64,000 nucleotides of DNA from VXYL01 sp965203685 (lineage in GTDB: Bacteria; Pseudomonadota; Gammaproteobacteria; Pseudomonadales; Azotimanducaceae): NCBI GenBank assembly GCA_965203685.1, contig OZ241908.1:4154001-4218000 (forward strand), in the 5' to 3' direction. The notes under the pieces were generated by a model. That model did not search any database and was not told the DNA's origin. It saw only the letters and a program-made list of their open reading frames with translations. Made by a program: the position numbers and the translations under genes. Of the stretch, positions 19,279-28,778 are shown one piece after another. Positions within the stretch are counted from its first letter, which is position 1, and each line of letters opens with the position of its first letter.

Positions 19279-20529
19279 ATGCTGCTAGGGTCCTTGAGCA
19301 AAGTCCCGTCTCGACCCTTGAGCGCACCTTCCACAGCAGCACGTCACCGACAGGGATTCGACGATCTCGAGAGCCGCCTCGCCGAACTACGACGCCAGGA
19401 CATGTATCGCGTTCGGCGCAACCTCGAGGGGCCGCAGGGACGCGAAGTCACACTCGAGGGCCGTGCGTTCCTCAACTTCAGCAGCAACGACTACCTCGGG
19501 CTCGCTGGCGACCCCCGCGTGGCGGGCGCCTTCAAGCGAGGCATCGACCGATGGGGCACGGGCACAGGTGCATCGCACCTGATCTGCGGCCACACCGCCG
19601 CGCACGAGAAATTGGAGGAAGCCCTTGCCGCGCTCACCGGCCGCCCGAGAGCGCTGCTCTACGGCAGTGGCTACGCGGCCAATGTCGGCGTGATCAACGC
19701 CCTATTGAGCGTCGGCGACTTCGTGTTCCAGGATCGACTGAACCACGCATCGCTCTTGGATGGCGGCTGGATCAGCCGGGCGACTTTTTCGTGGTTCGAG
19801 CACCGCGACAGCGCCGATCTCGAGGCCAAGCTGGCCGCGATCGACGACGAGCCCACCCGCAAGCTGATCGTCAGCGACGGCACGTTCAGCATGGACGGGG
19901 ACATGTGCCGCCTGGACGAACTGGTGGGCAGTTCAGCGCGCCACCGTGCCTGGGTCCTGATCGACGACGCCCATGGCATGGGCGTGCACGGCCCCAAGGG
20001 CGTGGGACTGGTGGATCCGTCACTGTACTCCACGACCGACGTGCCGATACTGGTCGGCACGCTCGGCAAGGCGTTCGGGACGGCCGGTGCGTTCGTGGCC
20101 GGCGAGGACGCGCTCATCGAGACGCTGATCCAGCGTTCGCGCAACTACATTTTCACCACGGCGATGCCCAGTGCCCTCGCCGTCGCGACCATGAAGAGCC
20201 TCGAGATCGCCATGGCCGAGGACTGGCGACGCGAACACTTGGTCGCCCTGATCGGCCGTTTCCGGGACGGCACCCGCGACCTCGGCTTCGACCTCATGCC
20301 GTCGACGTCGCCGATTCAGCCGCTGGTCGTGGGCGACCCGGCCCGCGCCTTGAGCTTGAGCCGCGCGCTTCTGCAACGCGGTCTCCTGATCGGCGCGATA
20401 CGTCCGCCCACCGTGCCGGAAGGGACATCGCGACTCAGGGTGACGCTGACGGCGGCACATCGCGTGGCGGACGTCGATCGCCTGCTCGAGGCCTTGGCGT
20501 CATTGAGCACGGAGCACGCTTGCAGTTGA
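19279..20529 (+). CDS. bioF: 8-amino-7-oxononanoate synthase
   Basis: This PLP enzyme condenses pimeloyl-ACP or pimeloyl-CoA with alanine, the first dedicated step of biotin ring formation. Conserved parts include NFSSNDYLGLAG, FSMDGDMCRLDEL, DDAHGMGVHGPKGVG and GTLGKAFGTAG with the PLP lysine. The 416-residue length is slightly longer than usual because the N-terminus (start ATG 19279) has about 25 extra residues; a TTG at 19318 would remove 13 of them. It starts the bioFDA operon, its stop overlapping bioD (TGATG). The IS right end lies 120 bases upstream. Confidence 0.93.
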   Translation: MLLGSLSKVPSRPLSAPSTAARHRQGFDDLESRLAELRRQDMYRVRRNLEGPQGREVTLEGRAFLNFSSNDYLGLAGDPRVAGAFKRGIDRWGTGTGASHLICGHTAAHEKLEEALAALTGRPRALLYGSGYAANVGVINALLSVGDFVFQDRLNHASLLDGGWISRATFSWFEHRDSADLEAKLAAIDDEPTRKLIVSDGTFSMDGDMCRLDELVGSSARHRAWVLIDDAHGMGVHGPKGVGLVDPSLYSTTDVPILVGTLGKAFGTAGAFVAGEDALIETLIQRSRNYIFTTAMPSALAVATMKSLEIAMAEDWRREHLVALIGRFRDGTRDLGFDLMPSTSPIQPLVVGDPARALSLSRALLQRGLLIGAIRPPTVPEGTSRLRVTLTAAHRVADVDRLLEALASLSTEHACS

Positions 20530-21212
20530 TGCGTCGCTACTTCGTCACCGGGACTGACACGGAGGTCGGCAAGACCCTTATTGCCGCGGCGCTGCTGACG
20601 CTCGCCCGAGGACGCGGTTTGCGCACTGCGGCCTTGAAGCCCATCGCTGCGGGATGCACCCGGGAAAACGGCCAGTTAGTCAATGACGACGCGCTGCAAC
20701 TGATCGCTGCGAGTGGAACGGACCTCGACTACGCCACGGTCAACCCGATCGCCCTCGAGCCCGCCATCGCCCCCCACATCGCCGCCGAGCAGGCTGGCAT
20801 CACGCTAAGCGCCGCCAAGCTCAGCGCCCATTGCCGGGCCGCTCTTGCGGGCGACGTCGACTTCGCCATCGTGGAGGGCGCGGGCGGCTGGTTCGTCCCC
20901 TTAAACGCCAACGAGACGTTGGCGGACGTCTGCCTCGATCTCGGTGCGCGCCCCATTCTCGTGGTCGGCATCAAACTCGGCTGCCTGAACCATGCGCTTC
21001 TGACCGTGGATGCCATCGCCCGGGCCGGGAGCGAGTTGGCCGGCTGGGTCGCCAACTGCGCGGGACCGGAAATGCCCGTATTCGACGAGAACGTCGCCAC
21101 GTTGCATGAGCGTCTTCCGGCGCCCTGCCTGGGTGTTGTTCCGCACCTCGGCAAGGATGCATCGGCGCAGGCCGCCGCGCGGCACCTCGACATCCGCCCG
21201 CTCCTGCCATGA
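20529..21212 (+). CDS. bioD: dethiobiotin synthetase
   Basis: This 227-residue ATPase carboxylates 7,8-diaminononanoate to dethiobiotin in the cytoplasm. It has the P-loop GTDTEVGKT at the N-terminus, ALKPIAAGC, VEGAGGWFVPLN and the KLGCLNHALLT region typical of BioD. Translation is coupled on both sides: TGATG with bioF and ATGA with bioA. The ATG at 20529 is fixed by these overlaps. Confidence 0.95.
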   Translation: MRRYFVTGTDTEVGKTLIAAALLTLARGRGLRTAALKPIAAGCTRENGQLVNDDALQLIAASGTDLDYATVNPIALEPAIAPHIAAEQAGITLSAAKLSAHCRAALAGDVDFAIVEGAGGWFVPLNANETLADVCLDLGARPILVVGIKLGCLNHALLTVDAIARAGSELAGWVANCAGPEMPVFDENVATLHERLPAPCLGVVPHLGKDASAQAAARHLDIRPLLP

Positions 21213-22510
21213 CCGACCCGCTCCCGCGCGGCGACGCGCGCTTCGACCGCGACCACATCTGGCACCCCTACACGTCCATGGTGGACCCTTTGCCCGTCTA
21301 CCGGGTGGCATCCGCGAGCGGCGTGCGCATCCGCCTCGCCGATGGCCGCGAGTTGATCGACGGCATGTCCTCGTGGTGGTGCGCGATCCACGGCTATAAC
21401 CATCCGGCCCTGAATGCCGCCGTCGTTAAGCAACTCGACGACACCGCCCACGTCATGTTTGGCGGCTTGACGCACGAGCCGGCCATCGAACTCGCTCGGA
21501 CCCTCGTCGAACTGACCCCAGCCGGATTGCAGCACGTCTTTTTCTCGGACTCCGGCTCCGTCGCCGTGGAAGTCGCCATCAAGATGGCACTCCAATACTG
21601 GAGCGCCCTCGGAAGACCCGAAAAGCAGCGGCTGGTCACGATCCGGGGCGGCTACCACGGCGATACGTTCGGCGCCATGAGCGTTTGCGACCCGGTCAAC
21701 GGCATGCATGAGCGCTTCCGCCCGGTACTTCCCGAGCATCTCTTCGCCGACCGGCCCAAGTCGCGTCCCGGAGAGCCCCTCAGGCTTGAGGATGCACGCG
21801 GGATCGAACGACTGCTCCGCGACCATCACCAGGAAACCGCGGCCGTGATCCTGGAACCCGTCGTGCAAGGCGCTGGCGGGATGTGGTTCTACACCGCCGA
21901 CTACCTGAACCACGTCCACGCGCTTTGCGATCGGTTCGACGTATTGCTCGTCTTCGACGAGATCGCCACCGGGTTCGGCCGGACCGGGCGCCTGTTCGCC
22001 TGCGAGCACGCCGGGGTCGAGCCCGACATCATGTGCCTCGGCAAGGCCTTGACCGGCGGCTACCTCGGTCTCGCCGCGACCCTGACCACAACCCGCGTGG
22101 CGCAGGGCATCTCAGCCGACGGCGGCGTGCTGATGCACGGCCCCACCTTCATGGCGAACCCGTTGGCCTGTGCGGTGGCCAGGCGCAGCATCGAACTGTT
22201 GCTCGAAGGCGACTGGCCAGGGCGCATCGCCGCGATCGAGGCCCAGCTAGCCGCCGAACTGGCGCCCTACGCCGACGAACCGACCGTGCGCGATGTGCGC
22301 GTGCTCGGTGCCATCGGCGTCGTCCAAACCCACGAGCCCGTCGACGTTGCGGCGCTGCAGCGGGTATTCGTCGATGCCGGCGTTTGGATTCGGCCCTTCA
22401 ACGACTTGGTCTATCTCATGCCGCCGTACGTCATCGAGGAACCGGAGCTTACGCAACTCACCAAAGCGATCGGGCTCGGGTTGCAGAGCATGACCAACAC
22501 CGCTGACTGA
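21209..22510 (+). CDS. bioA: adenosylmethionine-8-amino-7-oxononanoate aminotransferase
   Basis: This PLP aminotransferase uses S-adenosylmethionine as amino donor to convert KAPA to 7,8-diaminononanoate. Its 433 residues include WHPYTSMVDPLPVY, DGMSSWWCAIHGYNHP, FSDSGSVAVEVA, DEIATGFGRTG and the PLP lysine in CLGKALTGGYLGLA. All are standard BioA features. It is the third and last gene of the operon, overlapping bioD by four bases. bioB and bioC are not in this window. Confidence 0.96.
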   Translation: MTDPLPRGDARFDRDHIWHPYTSMVDPLPVYRVASASGVRIRLADGRELIDGMSSWWCAIHGYNHPALNAAVVKQLDDTAHVMFGGLTHEPAIELARTLVELTPAGLQHVFFSDSGSVAVEVAIKMALQYWSALGRPEKQRLVTIRGGYHGDTFGAMSVCDPVNGMHERFRPVLPEHLFADRPKSRPGEPLRLEDARGIERLLRDHHQETAAVILEPVVQGAGGMWFYTADYLNHVHALCDRFDVLLVFDEIATGFGRTGRLFACEHAGVEPDIMCLGKALTGGYLGLAATLTTTRVAQGISADGGVLMHGPTFMANPLACAVARRSIELLLEGDWPGRIAAIEAQLAAELAPYADEPTVRDVRVLGAIGVVQTHEPVDVAALQRVFVDAGVWIRPFNDLVYLMPPYVIEEPELTQLTKAIGLGLQSMTNTAD

Positions 22511-22523
22511 CGGAGCGCGAAGC

Positions 22524-24992
22524 TCACCAGCGATACTGGAGTCGTCCCACCACATGGCGGGGCAACTCCGGGAGCACGATCACGCCACCGAAGAGGTTGG
22601 GGAAGTTGGCCCGGAAGTAGCGCTCGTCGCTCAAGTTCTTCGCTGTGGCCGTCAACGTCCAGTTCCCGCGTTCGAAGACGAAACCGGCATTGAGAAGCGT
22701 ATAGGCCGGCAGCCTGACCGAGTTGGCGAATCCGGAGTGGACAGCATCCACATCGACCACGCTCGCCGAAACCGCGAGACCGTTGCCGAAGGCGTACGTC
22801 CCGGTCAACGACACGATGTTCTCGGGGATGCCCGCGCGGCGCGCGCCCTCGCGGCCGGGTTTGACGATCGAACCGCCCAAGGCACCGCCATAGAAAGCCT
22901 CGGGGGGGACGCCGGGAATGTCGGCCGCGCCGATGAAGCTGAACCGACCACCCGCATTGAGCGTGTTGAGGTTCACCACCTCGATGCGGGAGTAGCCGAG
23001 GCTGAGGAACAAGCGGTCGCTGGCCGCCCAACGCGCCTCGAACTCGGCGCCTTTCGTCTGGGCGGCCTGGTTGGTGTCAACCGATTGGGCCGAGAAGTCG
23101 GTCCGTTCCTGTTCGTAGACCGCTGCCGCCAGGTAAAGGGCCTCGTCGAGCACGCTGGCCTTGACCCCGACCTCGCGCAGCGTGGAATGGTCGAAGGCCG
23201 TGCCGTCCGCGACATTGGCCGGGGCGATGTCGGCACCCTGGCCGGCGATCACCGTGCCCTGGCTCGAAACCGTCGCGTAGGGGATGACGCCCGCGGCGGT
23301 GTCGACGCTCACACTGAGGGTCCAGGACACCGCGTCGACGCGATCCGACGCCTCGGCGACCACGCAGGACGCATCGAGGCAGAAATGGGTGGCGCTCGGC
23401 AGCAGGAGCTTTTCTACGGGCTGGCGGCTCTCGAAGTCGATGCTGTCGTAACGCAAGCCCGCCAGGACATTCAGCCGCTGCCAATCGGCATCCACGAGAA
23501 CCGCCAACCCGAGATCGACGTAGTCGCCGACGTGGTATCGGCTGTAGTCGTCGTCGATCTGCGTTGCAAGCAGCCGCCGATCGAGCGCACTCGCCGGTTT
23601 CGTCAGGTCGCGCCGGTCGAAGTACTCGTTGGTGAAATCGTCGCCGTGGGCGAAGTCCGTCACGCGGACCGATGGAGAGAACTGCACGGTGGCTTCAGCG
23701 CGCCCGCGACGGAGTCGCTTGGCGAGCACGAGCTTGTCCTCAAACACGTGGGCGTCGTGGAACGACGCAAACCCGTACGCCACCTCGTTCACATTGTCGT
23801 AGCTCTCGTAGAACGCCTGGTTCCGCCACTCCCAACCGCCTGCCGTGGTTCCGACGACATCGAAGTAGAGGGTCAGGACCTCGTTGTCGAGTTCGTCTTC
23901 CGGGGCGATCAGGACTTGGCTGCCGTCGATCGTCGCCGTACCGACGTTGTCGAGCGCCAAGAGTTCCGGGCGGCAACCGAACAGCGTCGTCGCACCAATC
24001 GAACACGCGCCGGGAAACGGTCCGGGCGTAAGCGGCGCCGTCGTGCCGGGCCGGAGGCCCGCCGCGAAAGGATTGAGATCGGTAAAGCCATTGCCGTCGA
24101 CGTCGAACTCCTGGTGCGAGATGCGCCCGTCGCCGTCGCGGTCCAACGGCTTCGGCGAGCCGGTGATGTAGGTGCCGGTGTCGACCAACTCCTGCGTCAG
24201 GCGGTTCCAGCCTGCGTTCTCCGTGCCCGTGAACTCGTGGAACATGCCGCCGAACTGCAGGCCAACCGCTCCAACGTCCATGTCGAACGACGCCTGGATG
24301 AGCGTTTGGGAGATGTCGCCGTGGTCGTAGTAGCTGCCGGAGTCCTCGGCTTCCGCATACAACCAGTAGCCGAAGTCCTCGCTGCCGAACCGGCCCGGGC
24401 CACCCACTTCGGCCGTGGCGATCCGTCGCCCCCACGAGCCGAAATCCACCCCCGCGCTGCCCGTGGCCTGTTCGATGAATTCGCCGGTCGCCTCGATGCG
24501 CGCGGACTTGGGATTGAAGTTGAGGTAGCCGCCGATTTTCGCCGGGCCGTGAATCGGCGATGCCGGCCCGCGGACGACGTCGACCCGCTCGGATGCGCCG
24601 ATGGGTGTCGGGTAGTTGCCGGGATTGTCGAGACGACGGATGCCCCTGAAATACGTCTCGCCGGTCGTCCCGCGAATGTCGAGGGTGCCCGCGACCCCGA
24701 AGAACGACTGGGTGAAGCTGCCCGGTGCCAGTGCGATCAGTTCGTCGATGTCGCGGATGTTGAACCGCGCCATCATCTCGTCGCTGACCGTGGACGCGGA
24801 GCGCGGCGTGTCGAGCAAGGACTTGCCGAAACCGAACACCGTGCGCATCTCGTCATCCGGCAAGCTGTCGAGATCCGCCGTGACGATCAGTTCCTCGACG
24901 TCGTTGTCGGACTCGGAAGCAGCGGTCGCGGCGCCGGCGCAAACCGCGACCAGCACCGCAAGGACCGCGAGACGTGGCCGACACAGGGGCAC
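22524..24992 (-). CDS. TonB-dependent siderophore-type receptor with EF-hand-like loops
   Basis: This is an 822-residue outer-membrane receptor. A signal peptide ends at about residue 24 (CAGAATAASE). A TonB-box-like VEELIVTA follows, then a plug with DIRGTTGETYFRGIRR and ERVDVVRGPASPIHGP and a barrel ending in HVVGRLQYRW. GTG 24992 is used because AGGAG lies seven bases upstream. Residues 284-309 contain two consecutive EF-hand-like calcium loops; the first (DRDGDGRISHQEF) is canonical, the second (DVDGNGFTDLNPF) lacks the final acid. The ligand is unknown. It ends 14 bases from bioA, convergently. Confidence 0.93.
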   Translation of the reverse strand: MPLCRPRLAVLAVLVAVCAGAATAASESDNDVEELIVTADLDSLPDDEMRTVFGFGKSLLDTPRSASTVSDEMMARFNIRDIDELIALAPGSFTQSFFGVAGTLDIRGTTGETYFRGIRRLDNPGNYPTPIGASERVDVVRGPASPIHGPAKIGGYLNFNPKSARIEATGEFIEQATGSAGVDFGSWGRRIATAEVGGPGRFGSEDFGYWLYAEAEDSGSYYDHGDISQTLIQASFDMDVGAVGLQFGGMFHEFTGTENAGWNRLTQELVDTGTYITGSPKPLDRDGDGRISHQEFDVDGNGFTDLNPFAAGLRPGTTAPLTPGPFPGACSIGATTLFGCRPELLALDNVGTATIDGSQVLIAPEDELDNEVLTLYFDVVGTTAGGWEWRNQAFYESYDNVNEVAYGFASFHDAHVFEDKLVLAKRLRRGRAEATVQFSPSVRVTDFAHGDDFTNEYFDRRDLTKPASALDRRLLATQIDDDYSRYHVGDYVDLGLAVLVDADWQRLNVLAGLRYDSIDFESRQPVEKLLLPSATHFCLDASCVVAEASDRVDAVSWTLSVSVDTAAGVIPYATVSSQGTVIAGQGADIAPANVADGTAFDHSTLREVGVKASVLDEALYLAAAVYEQERTDFSAQSVDTNQAAQTKGAEFEARWAASDRLFLSLGYSRIEVVNLNTLNAGGRFSFIGAADIPGVPPEAFYGGALGGSIVKPGREGARRAGIPENIVSLTGTYAFGNGLAVSASVVDVDAVHSGFANSVRLPAYTLLNAGFVFERGNWTLTATAKNLSDERYFRANFPNLFGGVIVLPELPRHVVGRLQYRW

Positions 24993-25241
24993 GGCTGACT
25001 CCTGGAAGGATTCGAAGCGGCGGCACCGTACCGTAAATCGCTGCAGGCGAGAACCCCGATGTCGCCTTGTGCACCGCGAATGTCGGCTTCGTCAAGACCG
25101 TTCAAGTTCGGCATGAACGGCCAGCGTGGTCGGGGGTACGCGGGTGGCCTCGGTAAGCATCAGGCTTGGTTCGAGCGCAATATGCGGACGGGACGTCCGC
25201 GTACCGCCAAAGGTCCGCCGCCTCGTTCCCATGGAACTTCG

Positions 25242-25967
25242 TTAAGGTGGCGTTGCCTTGTTCTCCAGGTCAGTTTGAGCCTTTGCACCCAAGTGCCGCA
25301 ACCGTTCCGGGACGTTCCTCAGGCTGTCGAGCGCCGGTTCGTAGCCGAAACTGGCCGCAGCGTTGAGATACATCCAGCCCGTGTCGTGATCAATAGGGAT
25401 CCCGTCGTACTCAGCGGCATCTTGCCTCAGTAAGAGTCCGCCCGCCCAGAACATGCCCCTTGGGTCGCCGGCGTCAGCCAGTTCGCGGAACAGCATGAAT
25501 GCGCGCGCATGATCACGGCCAAGAACGCGGCCTTCGACCAAGTGGTGGTCCGCATCGAGCAGGAGGAGTCTGGCGAGTTCGAACTTCTCGTCGGAATGCC
25601 CCTGGGCGGCCCGCGCGACTTGGTAGTAGAACGGATCAACGGTGGCGTCGGAATAGCGGCACCGTTGGCAGTTCAGCTTTGACTCGTCGACATCGGACGA
25701 GCCCCGGAGCGCCGCCAGTCGGACGTCCACGCGCTCGCTGCCTTCCCATGCTTCGAGAAGCCCAACGGCGCGGTCGCGATTGTCGAATACACGCAGCATG
25801 ATGTCCGCGTGGAACACCGCAGCGTCCTCCGACGTTGTCAAAGTGTTGAGCGCGCCGATTGCCTGGACGACGTCACCGTCCTTGAACAGTGCGATGGCGC
25901 GGTCTAGACCATCGGCTGCGACCGCGGTTGCGAGACTTAGCATGCAAAGAGCGAGGCACCTCGCCAT
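25242..25967 (-). CDS. exported Sel1/TPR-like protein
   Basis: This 241-residue protein has a signal peptide (MARCLALCMLSLATAVAADG) and helical repeats: DRAIALFKDGDVVQAIGALN, then ELARLLLLDADHHLVEGR, AFMLFRELADAGDPRGMFWAG and LNAAASFGYEPALDSL. The repeats resemble Sel1/TPR protein-binding modules. A CxxC (NCQRC) sits near residue 110. I chose ATG 25967 because AAGGGGG precedes it and it places the signal peptide at the start. It probably has a periplasmic role. It lies between two TonB receptor genes on the same strand, but the gaps of 76 and 249 bases leave operon membership open. Confidence 0.7.
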   Translation of the reverse strand: MARCLALCMLSLATAVAADGLDRAIALFKDGDVVQAIGALNTLTTSEDAAVFHADIMLRVFDNRDRAVGLLEAWEGSERVDVRLAALRGSSDVDESKLNCQRCRYSDATVDPFYYQVARAAQGHSDEKFELARLLLLDADHHLVEGRVLGRDHARAFMLFRELADAGDPRGMFWAGGLLLRQDAAEYDGIPIDHDTGWMYLNAAASFGYEPALDSLRNVPERLRHLGAKAQTDLENKATPP

Positions 25968-26067
25968 CTGTGCAGCCCCCTTTTCGGACATCCCTCGGCC
26001 AGCTCGCCGACAGACCGCAAGCTAACACTAGTGGAGCCTGTAGTTAGGAGCGTTCGCGCCCCGACGG

Positions 26068-28746
26068 TTACTGGGTATTCACCTTGAGGCTCAAGCCGTA
26101 GCTGATGCCAGCGTTGTAGCGTTCATACAGTAGCCCGCCCTGCCGCCACTCGACGTCGTCGTCCAACAGGTTCGACGCTTTGAACTCGATCTCCGCGTCG
26201 AACCCGAACACGTCGAAGATGTAGCGTGCGAGGAAGTCCAGCTTGCCGCGGGCGTCCTCGACGATGTTGGGGGCATTCTCCGCGCCCACGAGGACGATGC
26301 GTTCGCCCGTGTGGTTGTAGGCGAGTGAACCCTCGAAGCCGCGGCCCAAGTCGACGTAGGTCAACATGAGATTGCCCAGCACATCCGACTGGCCACTCAA
26401 CGGCCGTTCGTTTTGGAAAAGCCTGGCGATCTGGCGCGACCCGGTCACGGGTACGTCGGACGCCGTCTCACCTTCGCCGAACAGGGTCACTTGCGAGTCC
26501 ATCAAGGTGACATTCGCGTTCAGCTTGAAGAAGTCCCAGGACGCGCCCAGGCCGAACCACTCCCCTAGGAGGAGGTCCTTGCGGAACTCGATCTCCACGC
26601 CACGAAGCTCCGCTTCTTCCCCGTTGAACCACGTGTAGATGTCGTTCTGGGCCTGGACCTTGCCGATCTCGACGGGGTTGTCGAAGTACTTTTGAAAACC
26701 GCCGATCGACAGGCTGTCGTCGCTGCCGAAGTACCACTCCCAGCGGGCGTCGAAGTTGTCGACGTTGGCTGGCTGAAGGAACACGTTGCCGCGATAGAGG
26801 TTCGAGTCCTCGGGGTTGCGCAGCGTCGTGCCCGTGATTTCAAGCAGGCTCGGCCGGTTCAACGTGTTGGAGTACGCGATCCGTACCTGCATGTCGTTGA
26901 CGAACTCGAAGGTGATCGAGGCCGCCGGCAAGGTGTCCGCGTAGTCCTGGCTCACGGCATTGCTGGTGCCGGCCAAGGTGTTGCCGCCGTAGGCGTCGGC
27001 GAACAAAGTCGTCTCTTCTTGGCGGACACCGGCGGCCGCTCGGATTCTCGGGGTGAGTTGCAGGTCTACGCCTGCGTAGACCGACATGGTCTCTTCCCCC
27101 GAATCGGCGAACGGGAAAATGCCGGCGGCGTTCGCGGCGCCAGCCGAGAAGTCGCGGACGTCGAGATAGCCCTTGCCCCAGTTCTCCAGGCTGAAGAGCT
27201 GGTACGGGGTCATCAAGGCGATGTGGCTCGGTGCCAGCGACGTGATGTCGAATCGGAAGAACCGGTCGGCGCTCGCCCGCACACGTTCGTAGCTGGACGC
27301 CCCTAGGATCACGCTCGTTTCCACGTCGCCCACATAAAACGGCAACTCCGCGTCGATGCCGTACTCGTTGATCTCGTCGCGCAGTTCCGCGTACACGCGG
27401 TCAGGGGCCTGGAACACCTCGCGCAGGTCGCCCGCGGCTTGGCGGCTCGGGGTCACGGCCTCCTCGAGACCTTGCGCATTCACCGCGTAGGTGTAGGTCC
27501 GGGTGTCCGGCGCCTTGCGCGTAGCGGCGCCGTCGGCGGCGCGCCAGTTGATGCTCATCTGGTCGAACGGGCCAAGGTTGAAATAGTGCTCACCCTTCAA
27601 CTGGGTCGAGCGGATGGTATTCTCCGTCCACTGGAATCGATAGCTCACCACCGGCGTGCCGTCGGTCACATCGTCCTCGCTCGACAAGCCCCGGAACTGC
27701 TGGGTCTCGTCGTCGGTCTGGGTGAGCACGACTTGGGCCAACTGGATCGAATGGCCGTCGCCGAACTCGACCCCCGTATTGACGAAGCCCGCCCAGTCGA
27801 TGGTCTGCCGGGTCGTGAACTGCCTGTAATCCACCGTCTGCGTACTGCCGCCGTCGACGCCGGTGAACTCGTAGCGGCGGAAATCCTTGTCGCGGTTCTT
27901 CCAGGTGTTGCCGTACCGGCCCGAGGTCAGAAGGCCGGCAGAGAAGCCCGCGAAGTCGCCACGCAGCCCCAACTCGCCGCTACCCGAGAAGTTGGGTTTC
28001 AGTTCCTGCTTTTCGAAGACTTCCCAGAAGTTGTAGAAACTGGCGCCTAGACCTGCGCTTTCCGGCCAAGGCGTCGCTTCGAAATCCTCGCTCGACATGC
28101 CTACGATGTTGAGTGGCATCTTGCGCGTACCCTCGTCGAATCCCCAGTTGTCCGCCAGGCCGCCGCGATACGAGAGGCCCTCCCCTCGCGTGGTTTCCGA
28201 GTCGCCGGCCACGCCGGCCTTGAGAGTCGCGTAGTTGCTCTCGGGTGTCGCACGCGTGCGGATCATCACCGTGCCGCCGCTGAAATCGCCGGGCAGGTCG
28301 GGCGAGTAGGTCTTCTGGACCAAGAGGTTGCGCACGATCGAGGTCGGGACGATGTCGAGCGGCACGGTCTTCTGGAAGGGGACCGGTGACGAGAGCCGGC
28401 TGCCGTCGAGCACGGTGGACGAGTAGCGCTCGCCCAAGCCCCGCACGTAGACGTACTTGTCGCCGACCAGGCTCAGGCCCGTCACCCGCGACAGGGCACC
28501 GCCGACGTCGGTGTCCGTCATCAGCGCGAGTTCCTCGTAGTCGAGCATGTTCGCCACTTCCGACGTGATCCGCTTGTCACCCGGGATGAACTGACCGAGG
28601 ACCACGACCTCTTCGACTTCCCCGGGGTTCTGCAACACCACCCGGTTGTCCTCGTTCGCACCCTCCGTTTCCTGGGCCTCGGCGCCGTTGCCGACGGCCA
28701 AGCCCGAAACCACGCCCGAAATGAGTGCCACCACAATGCGATTCAT
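26068..28746 (-). CDS. TonB-dependent receptor paired with a repeat lipoprotein
   Basis: This 892-residue outer-membrane receptor has a signal peptide ending near GAEAQE, a TonB box-like VEEVVVLGQF, and a plug with VYVRGLGERYSSTVLDGS and VQKTYSPDLPGDFSGG. It ends with a barrel whose last strand is YGLSLKVNTQ. The GLGERYSSTVLDG/DFSGGTV signature is that of a large receptor subfamily usually encoded next to a surface lipoprotein or enzyme for complex ligands. The true start is ATG 28746, with GGAGAGC upstream. The lipoprotein gene ends only 32 bases upstream on the same strand, so the two are likely one transcript. Confidence 0.93.
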   Translation of the reverse strand: MNRIVVALISGVVSGLAVGNGAEAQETEGANEDNRVVLQNPGEVEEVVVLGQFIPGDKRITSEVANMLDYEELALMTDTDVGGALSRVTGLSLVGDKYVYVRGLGERYSSTVLDGSRLSSPVPFQKTVPLDIVPTSIVRNLLVQKTYSPDLPGDFSGGTVMIRTRATPESNYATLKAGVAGDSETTRGEGLSYRGGLADNWGFDEGTRKMPLNIVGMSSEDFEATPWPESAGLGASFYNFWEVFEKQELKPNFSGSGELGLRGDFAGFSAGLLTSGRYGNTWKNRDKDFRRYEFTGVDGGSTQTVDYRQFTTRQTIDWAGFVNTGVEFGDGHSIQLAQVVLTQTDDETQQFRGLSSEDDVTDGTPVVSYRFQWTENTIRSTQLKGEHYFNLGPFDQMSINWRAADGAATRKAPDTRTYTYAVNAQGLEEAVTPSRQAAGDLREVFQAPDRVYAELRDEINEYGIDAELPFYVGDVETSVILGASSYERVRASADRFFRFDITSLAPSHIALMTPYQLFSLENWGKGYLDVRDFSAGAANAAGIFPFADSGEETMSVYAGVDLQLTPRIRAAAGVRQEETTLFADAYGGNTLAGTSNAVSQDYADTLPAASITFEFVNDMQVRIAYSNTLNRPSLLEITGTTLRNPEDSNLYRGNVFLQPANVDNFDARWEWYFGSDDSLSIGGFQKYFDNPVEIGKVQAQNDIYTWFNGEEAELRGVEIEFRKDLLLGEWFGLGASWDFFKLNANVTLMDSQVTLFGEGETASDVPVTGSRQIARLFQNERPLSGQSDVLGNLMLTYVDLGRGFEGSLAYNHTGERIVLVGAENAPNIVEDARGKLDFLARYIFDVFGFDAEIEFKASNLLDDDVEWRQGGLLYERYNAGISYGLSLKVNTQ

Positions 28747-28778
28747 CGCCGCTCTCCGCTTTGGTCCAGCTGGAAGCC

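Noticed and set aside
24993..25241. Cobalamin or other riboswitch upstream of the TonB receptor at 22524
   Set aside because: No conserved B12-box or other recognisable aptamer core was found in the leader.
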